From Channallabes apus (Eukaryota > Chordata > Actinopteri > Siluriformes > Clariidae): a DNA stretch of 64,000 bases. The DNA lies in NCBI GenBank assembly GCA_030522415.1, contig CM060104.1:15225729-15289728 (forward strand), written 5' to 3'. Shown here one piece after another: positions 1-19,800 of the stretch (position 1 is the first letter of the stretch; every line of letters starts with the position of its first letter). Below the pieces are notes generated by a model, which had not been told where the DNA came from, ran no database searches, and saw only the letters and a list, made by a program, of their open reading frames with translations. The position numbers and the translations under genes were made by a program.

Positions 1-3000
1 TTTATTTATTATCAGACCAACAGACTGCATTGTAGCATTGTGGAAACAAATTCAGCACTGATCACGTTACATACATCAGTTATCAACAAAGGATTCGGAG
101 TTCATCATTAGGTTACACTGCATTGTCTGGATGAATATTTACTGAATTGTAATTCTTTACTTTTTGTCATAATGTGTTTGCTATAATAATAATAATAATA
201 ATCTAGAAATTTACCACTTATAAATAAGTAAATAAAAATAGACAGCTGGGTAATTTGACAATTATTTTGCTCTGATTAATATTTTAAATTTCTTGTATAG
301 GCAAGCAAATAAAACAAAAATGAAATATAACTAACTGAACAAACACTCTTACAGCAGAAATTATGAGCTTAAATGGAGTACTTGTTTTATTTAAGAAAAA
401 ATCTAGTTGTACATCATTTCAATTAAATCATTTTAATTTAAATTACATCTGACCACTGTTAGCAAAACAGAAATCTTTATGCAGACTGGATGGCTAATTG
501 TAAATGTTCTAATGTTTTCTTTTTTGGAGTAACAATAGGCTGCACTCTGTTGAGATGGAAAGCCTGAACTTTTATTCGGTATTAGGGATTTCTATGGCAT
601 CAACTGGGATAACAGCAGAGCCGATGAATGTGAAGGGGGTGGCTGACCAACTCTTTAATCTGAGTTTTTGAACCCTACAATGAAGTGGAACACAAAGAAG
701 GCTGACCTGCGGTCGGATATTGTTGCCCATGTAGCATTACAAAGCAGAGGAACTTTGATGAGAATTTTGAGTCGAGGTGCTCAAAAGAAGGTTTTGTATT
801 TGTTTATGCAAGTAAGATTACGCTTGTGTGTCTATGAATGGTTGGATGTTTGCTGTGCTGTGTTGTCCATGAGTTAAAAAGCAAAGCCTTTTAAAAAGTG
901 AATGATGAACATGGCAATATAATCAGCTAATTCAATTACATTTTTATTATTTTCTGTATTTTAGTAACAGAAATATGTATATGCTATAAAAATATCTAAA
1001 ATAAGGTTAAAGGGGAATATTTCTTTTCTAATAAATCACAGTAATATTGGTTTGTATATAAATGTCCTAAATAAATACAGTTAGTTCAATGTAATTTTTG
1101 CTGTGATATTTCAGAACAAGTATATACAAACTGAGCATTATTATCCCCTTTTTCTCATTGTCATTTTAAAACAAAAAATAAATATGATTGAAGAAAGTCA
1201 AGCACATTTCCACTGTCAGCACAATTCCCAGTTGTTATTCTGAATTGCCAGAATTTATGTTTTTAATTTTTCACCCAATAAAACAAATAAAAATAATAAA
1301 TATTTCAATCAAGGTTCAGGATGGTTTGAAATAAATGGAAGATAATATTCAGGTAATTTATCTTAAACCCTAAACAACATTTTTATTATCACATAAATTA
1401 TAATAATTCTATTTGCATAAATAATTTTTGCCCTGATTGTTACTGTTATTTTGGGGTGCACTGATATTAAATTATACCAATCTTTTTTTTTCATTTCCCT
1501 ACCTCCATATGTTACTTCTGCCTCTTGTGCTCTAATATGAATCGCAACATGAAAGTGATTCGGTCAGTTCTTTATACTGCAATATCAAACAAACTTTATG
1601 TTAGTAAGATCTATAAATTATTATTTAATTTAATTTAATTCAATTGCAGAAACATGACTAAAAGCATCGGTGCCTGCTTCAAGTAGCACTGTGTTGCATG
1701 CCTGTTTACTCTGTGTGTTGGCATGGGTAATAATGCTGGGCAAGACCCAGGCACTTCATGGAAGAGTCTGTGTCCTTTGCCAGACATTATTGTGAATGCC
1801 AGGATGTAGGTTCGAAACCTTTTGCTAAGTTGAGGTCAGCGTACACAATTGTGTGAGCACACAAGTGGGTTTTAGCTCGCCCCCTCCTTTCACGTACAGA
1901 GAAAGGTGCCCCTCCCCTTCTACACTGCATCAATTCCACTTGTTTCCCAGGGGGAAAGTCTGGTTTTCACACAAATAAAATCTCACCACCACCTCCTCTC
2001 TCTCTCCAACTATTTTACTCAAATGTAAGCAAGGAACTCCATGCATCCCATCACATCCTTGTGGGATGTGACCTCACTTCGTCTTTAGGTAATATAGCAC
2101 TCCTGGCTATGCACACGACCTTCTCGACTCCTTCTGAACCTACTGGGAGAAAAGCAGGATATGCATATGTAATCCTGTTTTGTATGTGCATGCATCTCCG
2201 AGCTTGCGTTATACTTCTTTGTCACAGCTTGTGATTTTTCCAAATGTATTGTGGGTGGGATAAAGACTATAATGCTTTTCCAAACAGTTCTTTTTCCACT
2301 ATACCTTAATATACAATATTTACCATACACCAACTTATATATTTTTAAATAAGTTATTTAAATTTAGGAAAATAAGCAGGACTGCATTATATTCATCTTT
2401 GGGTTGCGTAGAACATATATATCACCAGTTAATAATTTTATGAAGACTACAATGCATTTAGGGAGTCAATCAAACTGGTAATACATTTTCACTGTGATTC
2501 GTAATGAAATGGGAAGGAAAGAATGATCAGTGTGTGTCATTATTATTATTATTATTTTATTATTTAACTAACTATTTATTAACATAAGATTTGACTAAGA
2601 AAAAACATCATTATTTTTGGACAACAAATATATTGTGCCAAATTGTATTAAAATAGCAAGAGTAACTAAGTGAGCATTTTAATTAAACTAATTTAAATTT
2701 ATTTACAAGTATAATAATGATAATAATAATCTGATGATGATGATGATTGTTTTTCATTATTATTATTAACAATGTCAGAAATGTCCAGTCAGTACAATTA
2801 TGATTAGCACTAATGTTTTAAGAATTAAATTACGAAGGCTAGCCTAAAGAAATATTGTTTATGACTGAGAAGAAAAGGTGATATAACAACAGGTAATAAA
2901 TGTGAATTCTATAAAACAAATATTGCCTCTCTCTGTATTAAAATCTGTTTTGATTAACAAATGTATAAATACATGAATGAATTTCACAAATTACTATTAT

Positions 3001-3700
3001 AAATTTGAATTTATATACATGACTAATATAAGCAGATCTCCATGTAAATTAAATGTATTGTTTCTTTACATGGACATCTGCTTATATTAGCCCTGTGTAC
3101 TTTTTCAAAATTATAATCCATTAAAAAGATTATTTGGGGTATAACTATTTTAATGCTCAACACATTACAGTTTGGTGAGATAAATTAAATAATTAAGTCT
3201 TATAGAGCTCCCAGAAAGAAAAAAAAAAACACACACACACAACTGCACTTCAGTACAGCTCTGCTAGGAACATATAACCATCACCAGCCGTCAGGCTGAA
3301 GAACAAACACATGAAGTCTTATTGACAGAGGAACCAAACTCAGGATATGAATCTGATTACTTTAAGAATAGGATATATTACTTTTGGTTACACTTGTTAT
3401 TGTAAAATGTTATTGGATCTGATCGCAGCAAAATCAGCGTCATGTTCCTGGAGACTGGTAAAGCAATATGCAGGCTAACAGAAGAGGCCATGCAAGGTAA
3501 ATATAGCTACAGTGTGAGCTCCCGCTAAATTCCAAAGACTAATTTGAGCAAGGAACAATACAGTAATTTAATGCCAAGGTTTTTTTTTATTATTAAATAG
3601 AGACTATTCATAATTTAAAACCATTAAAACCAACATTAAATACATTTAACGTTGCCTTAATCCACATGCTTTCATGTATCTATGTGAATTATTCAGCTAT
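1..3700. other. AT-rich upstream intergenic DNA, no gene recognised
   Basis: The stretch is strongly AT-rich, with short ATT/TAA simple repeats (around 189-203, 2540-2560 and 2710-2770) and a few more GC-rich patches (about 1640-2120). No reading frame here has recognisable protein similarity, and none is longer than about 80 codons. The only distinct structure is the inverted repeat at 3023-3090, listed separately. Confidence 0.6.
3023..3090. other. 26-bp-stem hairpin (pre-miRNA-like inverted repeat)
   Basis: Arm 3023-3048 is the reverse complement of arm 3065-3090 over 26 bp with a single C:C mismatch. The loop is 16 nt (3049-3064). Size and geometry fit a microRNA precursor, but stem complementarity is higher than usual and I recognise no known seed. 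It could also be a palindromic MITE remnant. It lies about 1.1 kb upstream of the ctnnb1 promoter, so a transcript could run in either direction. Confidence 0.4.
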
Positions 3701-3719
3701 ATCTGCATATATTCGTTCA

Positions 3720-4199
3720 CCGCCCCAACAGCAACCCCGCATTTGTTTTTAACAAACTTTTAAAAACACACTGTTCTTCATGCGAACAGACAGGTTTCAG
3801 TTGCACATACCCACCTATTCAACCATCAAGTGTGATTCGGAGACCCGCTTCAGTGTCACACTGGAACAGGCAGAAACCTTAATGAGGGGGCGCGTCCCTC
3901 TGCCGCACTACAGCTCACAGCACATGTGTTCCTGCGCAAGTGTTAAGCAGGACTACGTCACGAGAGGATTTTACCCTACCGTTTGGGTTTAAATAATAGT
4001 TCAGAAACATACATAGCGAATTTGGATTATAGTTCAACGGTTTCTCTATTTTTACTTACTTGGTACTCTAAAGATAAAATGAACCGAGCAGGATCTACTT
4101 TAATCAAGGCGACGGGATATCATGGCCGCAGGAGGTTTTATAATGGCTCGCTCTAATGATTTGACGCCATCTTACTTTGCTCGCTACGACAGAATCTAG
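3720..4199 (+). promoter_or_regulatory. ctnnb1: ctnnb1 CpG-rich promoter region
   Basis: CpG density and GC content rise sharply here compared with the AT-rich sequence upstream, and the block abuts the predicted first exon. A YY1-type core (reverse of AAGATGGC) lies at 4166-4173, a common element close to the start site of housekeeping promoters. There is no convincing TATA box at a suitable distance. The transcription start cannot be fixed from sequence alone. Confidence 0.55.
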
Positions 4200-4333
4200 G
4201 ATATTTTACCCTCTTTCCCGCGGAGGAGGTGGAGTGTACTGCGGGTGGTTTACACACGTTTTTACCGGATTGTGGTGTAAATTGTTGACTGTAAACTGAC
4301 TACCGAGGAAGGAAGCGCCATCCCTTGACGCAG
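4200..4333 (+). other. ctnnb1: ctnnb1 noncoding exon 1 (5'UTR), 5' end uncertain
   Basis: The block ends in a strong donor: CAG at 4331-4333 followed by GTATGTG. No coding is expected, because the start codon lies in the next exon, as in other vertebrate CTNNB1 genes. The 5' boundary at 4200 is approximate and rests only on the composition change. Confidence 0.6.
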
Positions 4334-7300
4334 GTATGTGTCTCCTCGTAATGGAAAGCGCTATTTCTAATATATAGTCTGCTCGTTCTGTTGGTCAGTG
4401 AGCTACCGTTAGCCGAGAGCCAGCTCTTCGGTCATGCCGAGTTGTCCCGTGTGTGTTCTTGCAGCAGGCTGTGCGCTAGCTTAGAGGCTAGCGGACCGGT
4501 TGTCCAGATCAATAATTGTCGTTCATTCAAACATGTTTGCGGTTAAAAGGATTTTGTGTGTATTTAATTGTTTTTAAGTGTTTAGTCTAATTTGTGTGTA
4601 GCCTTGCCGAGCGGGTTTTTCTGCTAGTTGGCTAACCTGCCTAGCTGTGTTTGGGGGCTTATGATGAAGATGCGATTCCCAGCTGCTCCAAACGGGCTGT
4701 TATTGTAAAGCGAGCCGAAACGGCATGTTTGTTTACCGATCTAGTATTTATTACTGATGGAATGTCGTGTTGAGCGTAACAGTACACTTAAACGCTGGGC
4801 AGTGTTTGCGCTTTTTTATTATTTTGTCCCTAACCCACTGTGTGCGTGTGGTGAGATCCGAGCGGACACAGAGCATTACCGCACTGCTATAACCCTTTGT
4901 AGCGGCTTTATACAACGCTTCACTAACATAAAATAGCACATTCGAGGCATTAGAGGAGATTAATAATATCTTTACTTGTGTAGAAATGTATAGAGTTTTG
5001 TTTGCTTGCTTTACCCAAAATTTCTAATCTCAATCCTATTTATACCAGGCTAATCTTAATATTCGTTTTTGTACGAATTTGTCTGATGTAAAAGAAAAAA
5101 AAAGGATATTTAGACAGAGGAAGTAGTCCCATTCCCATTGCACATACCCTCCCCCAGTTACAAACAAAGGGGTTTAAAAGTGTAGTTTTGGACGGCGTGC
5201 TCGGATAGGAAGTCGAGGAGGAGCCTGAGACTGAAACCTGACTCTGACAGCACTGGAGCTGCTGAGGCTCGGAAGGAAGTTGGACTCCTCTCTCTCACAC
5301 ACACGCGCGCACACACAGCATTTAAGCTGCACAGAAACACACAACGATGTGCTTATTTTGCTACCGTTTCGTGGCGTCTAGTTAGGAAAAAGGCGATTTG
5401 CCATTAGTGACAACATTCCGCAGGTCAGTAGTGTGAGACTTGAAATGAGTCTTTTTAATACTGTGTTCGAGGTGCGTTTACGTTTCAAGATATACATGAT
5501 TTTATGCTACTCGCACAGATTTGTACAAATAGAACGACCACCTTTACCTATAAATTGGCCATGTTGACCTAACGGCTTTGTATTTAAATCTGTAACAGTC
5601 CTATATTCTATGTATAGCTGTCATTTAGAGTTCTGATGTAGCTACAGGCGAATAACTTTACCTGCAGAGTCCACACACACAACTGATTTCCCAGTGTGTC
5701 CGGAGCTGAAGCATGTCCTTATTTTATATCCATGGCCTGTTTCTTGTACACTGCTGCCAATGTTTGTTGCTCACTTGTACAGTGTGCGCCGATTTCAATA
5801 AACGTGGAAGGCACGGATAGTTCATCAGGGTTAAAGGTGCAATCCAGAGCACATGGTGTAAACTAAACTGTGCTTGAATTGTGACTTGACTGATGTCAGA
5901 TGTATCAGTTTGTTTCTGCACTCCACCGCAGAGGCATATCTTTTTTGAGAGAATGCACCTATGTCGGTTATATTAAAATTAATGTTTGTTACTTTCACAA
6001 ATGTACTTTTCCACTTTTAACAGATTTTCTTTTGTTGTTGTTTGTCATCATCTGGCCTAATGTGTGTTATGTGGCATCAGCTTCAAATAGACACACCCCA
6101 ACAGTGTTTTGATAGACCTGCATATTGTGCGGTAGTTATTTTAAATTAGACCAGTAAGTCTTGTCTACAGATGGTTTTCGACAACTTGTGGGCCTAACTC
6201 TGTACTGAACAAATATTGGTGCGCTCAGTATTTTCTAAAATTTAAGTGTTAATGATGTTCTACCATATGAGGGATGTGATTCCAGAAGTAAGACAGCAAA
6301 GTAAAGCTTGGTTCATGCCAACCACTCAGCAGAAAATAACCTTGGGAGTGGAGATTTTTTTTTTTCTCCCCTGTGTAGGTAGCTAGAAGTTCTTTAATGT
6401 TTTTTTCCCTTCCATGCAGCAGTGTGTTAAAGTTAGCTGTTGCCAAAGAAACAGTGTTAACTGTAGTTTAAAAATGACTATCTTGCTTGTCTTGGAGAAA
6501 GAGGATTGTTAAAAGTGGTACTTTTCTTTTGGGCTGAAACCTCATTGCGTGCGAGTTTAACACATGCCACGCAGTGGGTAAGGCCTCCTTGCTGCTATCA
6601 CCACAATTTATTCCAGATGTTGGAACCTGCAGGTCGACCCATTTGTTGGCTGCTGTTTCTTCTCTGCTTTTTTGACAGAGTACAATGTTATTCACACTGC
6701 CCTATGAAACTCTGAGAAAAGAAGAGTTTAGGCGGGATAAATTACACGTGGTTGTGTAGTTTTACTCCGTTTCACTGCTTTAATATTTTTTGCTAAAATC
6801 CATATACAAAATGTATTAATTTGTTGACTGTGTAATGTCACTTGTAACCCGAATCACATTTCTCTCCCTTTGAAAATACAGGATGGAGGATTTGTTCAAC
6901 GACTTTTTCTTGTATTTGAATAGTGAAGACACATGGGGCTTATGTTATGGTAATTATGTAGGAGCGAGGTAATGCTGGGCCCCTGTTGAGTATGGTACTG
7001 AATGCCATTGAGAGTCAGTAGGTGTTAACTGCTGTTTATGGCTAATGGGAAGTAAATGGCTTGAGCACATTGACCCTGTAGGAGTTTAATTTTCTAACAG
7101 GCACAACATAGAGCTTGGTTATGTGCTCAGCCCTGCCTTAGAGGTATGAAAATGCCCCTCTCTCAATGTTATTTTTTTCTTTATAAATGTTAGAATTCTG
7201 AGATCATAAACTTTGAGATCTTGCTGTATTAATAAATCATTGTACAAAAAGATTTTATTCACATTATTATTCAATTAATTATTTTCATATGCACACATGC

Positions 7301-7392
7301 TGATATTTGCTAAAAGTTGAATAGTTAGTAATGAGCCAGTTTGAATTTGTGCATCACCACCGAGTGTGAAATTTACTGGACCTGTTTTTCAG
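4334..7392 (+). other. ctnnb1: ctnnb1 intron 1
   Basis: This 3,059-bp intron lies between noncoding exon 1 and the start-codon exon. It begins CpG-rich and becomes AT-rich. A second GC-richer patch (about 5180-5423) ends in a donor-like CAG/GTCAGT at 5421-5429 and may be an alternative first exon. One TCF/LEF-like ACAAAGG word lies near 5164. No transposon is evident. Confidence 0.75.
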
Positions 7393-7430
7393 ATTAGAAA
7401 GCTGTGCTGGTGGCAGGCTGAGTGAGGAAC

Positions 7431-7443
<13 letters not shown>
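7393..7443 (+). CDS. ctnnb1: ctnnb1 exon 2 (5'UTR end and start codon)
   Basis: The acceptor AG is at 7391-7392 after a pyrimidine tract, and the donor GTAAGT starts at 7444. ATG is at 7431, giving residues 1-4 (MATQ) and the first base of codon 5. Placing only four codons in the ATG exon is typical of vertebrate CTNNB1, and the start sits in a good context (GAACATGG). Confidence 0.95.
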
Positions 7444-15934
<8,491 letters not shown>

Positions 15935-16105
15935 GTGAGGCACTTAAGGTACCCAGACATGGTGTGAATAACTGTTTGGGTTTGGTCCATGTTTATGCAT
16001 CATGATGCAAAGCATGTTAGCACAACTAATCTGAATGTGATGTTATGGCACTCCTACACATATATGCTTTCTAACTAATGGCAGTTTTTTTTTCTTGTCC
16101 TGTAG

Positions 16106-16845
16106 CTGTATTGTCTGATCCAAATGAACCTGCATTGTGATTTGGCCTGAGGAGTTGCTGAGCGGTCTCAAGAGAGTGGGCTAGTTTCTCTGGAAGTGCC
16201 TGACACTAATACAAGCTGAGTTTCCTATGGGAACACGAGCAAGTAATTTTTTTTCCTCTGGTCCTCACTGGTGGGAGTTTTAACTGCAGTGGAGTTTTGA
16301 TGGGCAGGTTACTCAAAGAAGGCTCAAGAAGTGGATCATAAAATGGAATTTTAAACCTTAGCCTTGCCTGTAAATTTTTTTTTTTTAATTTTTTTTTTTT
16401 TTGTCGTACAATGGTACTTAATTAGCTTGCTTTGACACTTTATTTTGCAGTATTTTTTGTATTCTTTTCAAAACTCTTGCAAGTGTTAAATTATAGTGGT
16501 AATCCTCCATCAGTTAAGATTTTAGTTTATGTTTATGGTGTAGAACACTAATTGAATTGTATTCTGATCAAGTGTAACATTGTGTAGCTTTTGTATAAAA
16601 CCAAGAATTGAAGAAATGGTGCAAAACCCAGCTTTCTTGCTTTAACAAGATCACTGTTTCCGGTGTTGCAAAAGGGTCTACGATCAAGGGGGCAGTTCTT
16701 TTAACTTTATTATTTTTTTAAGTTCTCTTTTCTGATGGTAGCTGTAGAAGGTTTTGAAATGAACCCCTTATTATTGTAGCCTGCTGTGTTTATTGGAGAC
16801 ATGGTTATGATGTGGCTAAATAAAATAATGGAGAAACTTCATTTC
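16106..16845 (+). other. ctnnb1: ctnnb1 exon 16, main 3'UTR, 3' end approximate
   Basis: The acceptor TGTAG ends at 16105. The sequence keeps blocks of the human CTNNB1 3'UTR, for example the start CTGTATTGTCTG, the block around 16205-16236 (AGCTGAGTTTCCTATGGGAA) and the GTGTAGAACACTAATT block near 16538. A polyadenylation signal AATAAA lies at 16819-16824 and the likely cleavage site is about 15-30 nt on. A second AATAAA at 17429-17434 could serve a longer isoform. Confidence 0.85.
16819..16824 (+). other. ctnnb1: ctnnb1 polyadenylation signal AATAAA
   Basis: A canonical AATAAA follows the conserved 3'UTR blocks and precedes a T-rich downstream stretch. Confidence 0.7.
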
Positions 16846-16859
16846 ATTTGTATATTTTA

Positions 16860-19800
16860 ATGAGAATGCAAGTCTTGTGTCCAAGGTTGTAAATGTTTAA
16901 TCCATTCTTTCATAGCTAATCAATTTGAGAAACCAGTAAAAATGACTTTCTGAAATGCGTAGAAATTTTACATAAACTTTTCAGCTTTTTTCTAACTGTA
17001 TGTGTATATCTTTTAAATACAAATGTGAACCATTATTTAAATTAATTCGATAATGTAATTAAAAATTTGAGCCATCTCCCCTTTTCCTGGAGAACTCTCC
17101 TACAGATTTTAGCTTTTTTCCCCCCCCTCCCTGCTGTAAGGTAAAGTGCAGAACCGGGGATAGGAATGGACTGTACTAAATTCTCAGCCAATATTTGTTT
17201 GGTTTATTTATTATATTAACATGAATATTGTTTAGGCTTCGCTTTAAGTCTTCACTAATGCTTGGTTTGATTTGTCATCTTGGCATTCCCTCAAAATCTG
17301 TTAGTGGTCTTACTGCAGTGTCTGGATGAGACCTGGTTAATGACATCATCGCATTTAGGTGACGATGTTTCTACCAAGCAGCTTTTACAAAAAAGGTTTG
17401 TATTAAGTTGAAGGCAAACTTGGGATGAAATAAAGTCAGCCAAATTTGCCATGTGATCTAGACACTTTATTTACATGTATTAAACTCGCTACACTTGTAC
17501 TAAACAATTTTACTGTTTCAATATGTTGAGCAAAACCTCAAGAACTGCCACTGAAAGTTGCTTGCATATATTTTAAACACTGTCTAGCTCAGACCAATTT
17601 AAAAGATAGATGTCCATCTGTTATTGAAGTACAGTGTGGTATTAAACACTAATCCTTTAGCTTTTTGTCCTTTATGCAAACTGCTGCTGCTCACGAATAA
17701 CTTTTACACATTTACTGTTTGTAAATATTCCTTCAACCAGGAAAAAGAAAACCTAGGATTAACGTGTAGACCAAGTCTAGTAAAAATGTAAGCTAAATAG
17801 TGTAGCATCTAGATCAGCAATTACTTAATCATGAGCCTGTAATTACCTTTTCCATATCAATGAGCTCACATGCACACACTGTTAGCTAGCATATGGAAAA
17901 GGAAAACAGTGCCTAAGCAGCTACCCAGAAAGCATGGCCAATTTCACTCTTAGATTCATGGCCACAGGACCTTTTTCAGTGGTTTTTATTTTAATACCTA
18001 CTGGAACATTGGTTAGTGCTGATGGAGTGCCAATAATACAGTGCAGCAAAGATTGCTATCTCTTATTTAAAGCATTGTCTGGACAACTGGAAAGGGTGGC
18101 GGGATGGAGGGAGCCGAGAGTGTCCCAAACAATCCACCTGTATCAATCCCTGGGGGAAGCAACCAATTAAGGAAGCCTGCAGCACCCAAGTGTGCCTCGA
18201 TTGCTGACTAAAAGTGGATAAAGTCATGCAAGGTTTTTGAGAAATTAGTGCAGAAGTCCTACGGTGTAGATAAAGAACTGGAGGAAGAAAAGATTTTGAA
18301 GCACTCTCACCAGGCTCTGACCTCCTTCTGTACTCCAGCCTGTTCTGTCTACTGCTGTCTACTGTGTGGTAAAAGATAAAATCATAAAACGTGATCTGTT
18401 TCCATGTTTTACAGGGTTAATCTGTATATAAAGTTTTAAAACATACAAGCTAAGATATGAACATGAACTCAACCATAAATTATAGCATTTTAAAATATGG
18501 TTACAGTCCTAAAGTGAAAGAGAAACTTGCATTTAAAGATTGAGCTTTATTTTCAATTCCATTAACAGAAACTCAGACTGTATAAAAGCAACTTTTTTTT
18601 TAATTCATTTTTTATTTCACCTATAGTAAGTAAAATGTAAAATGCCAGAGAAAACTGCACATCTTTAAGTCAGCCTAGAATAATTATGGCAGGAATAGAG
18701 CCAAGTTTACAAAGTAAATATATCTTTTTTATAAACATATATTTTTGGCTGTATCCCAAAATTCAGTTGTCGTGCTGTGGCTGGACATTTCAAGAGCACA
18801 ATACATTTATTGTTTAAATACTGCAGGACTGTAAGCTGCTTCTTTTATGAGTCAGAAACTCAAAGGCTTAATAATAAACATCATTCCCGATTATTATCTT
18901 CTCAAGAGACCTCAACAGGATCCTCTGGCTCCAACTTAGCCCAGTGCCCTATGCACTACTTCCAGTGTAATGTCTGATTTAAACCTCAAACGTAGAGCTG
19001 ACAGACAAGAACACTATGCTGTGTTTTACATAGCTGTGTGGAACATTATCAGTATATTATGACCAAATAAAAGGCAAGTCAACAGCAGCAATCACAGAAA
19101 ATGTAATTTTTTTCCAGAATTTTTCTTAGAATCACAATGTGACGCTGGTTGTCTGTGTAAAGCCACTTATAAGTCGATATAGGAACTTGAACAGTAATTA
19201 ATGGATAATTAGAGCTTATGACAGTGCTGAGGCTTTGTGGCTTTGATCTCTGATGTCATCACCCAAGCCTGCCTCACGAAGCACCTGTTACTAGGCAACA
19301 GTGTTCTAGACCTGGGGGAGATACACAGCTTCGACTTCTTTCTGTCCTCAATACCACTCAAAACCCTTCTTTCCTAAAACGGTACACAACTCGCTCATCT
19401 CTTGAATAATCTACTATATACTCACACTGTTGATCTGTGTTAATTACTGCGTTTTCCTGCATGGAAATGCAGTATCATGATTTAGCATGCATAAATCATA
19501 GTATAAGCCATTCTTATATGATCTGACTAAGACTAGATCGTATAAGACAGCTTATTCTTTATTTTGATCAAGGTCATGATGAAACGAGTCTACTTCATGA
19601 ACACTGGGTGCTTGTTTTTAGGAAGTGGGAGGAAAAAAACCTGCAGGAAGCACAAGAACATAAAATCTTTTTCACTCACACTCCCTCTCTCTCTCACCCA
19701 CACACGATTAACCCAACTAAATTAATTGTTAATTATTGTGATGGTAAAAGTAGACATGTTGTAGCCTGGTATGCATTTATTAAGTAAAGAAATTAACAAA

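Noticed and set aside
539..809. Possible upstream exon (acceptor-like CAATAG at 533-538, donor-like CAAGTAAG near 809)
   Set aside because: All frames have stops or no similarity, and no matching partner exon was found in the AT-rich flanks.
17934..18170. 78-codon + strand frame downstream of ctnnb1
   Set aside because: No domain, no similarity and no splice context; length is expected by chance.
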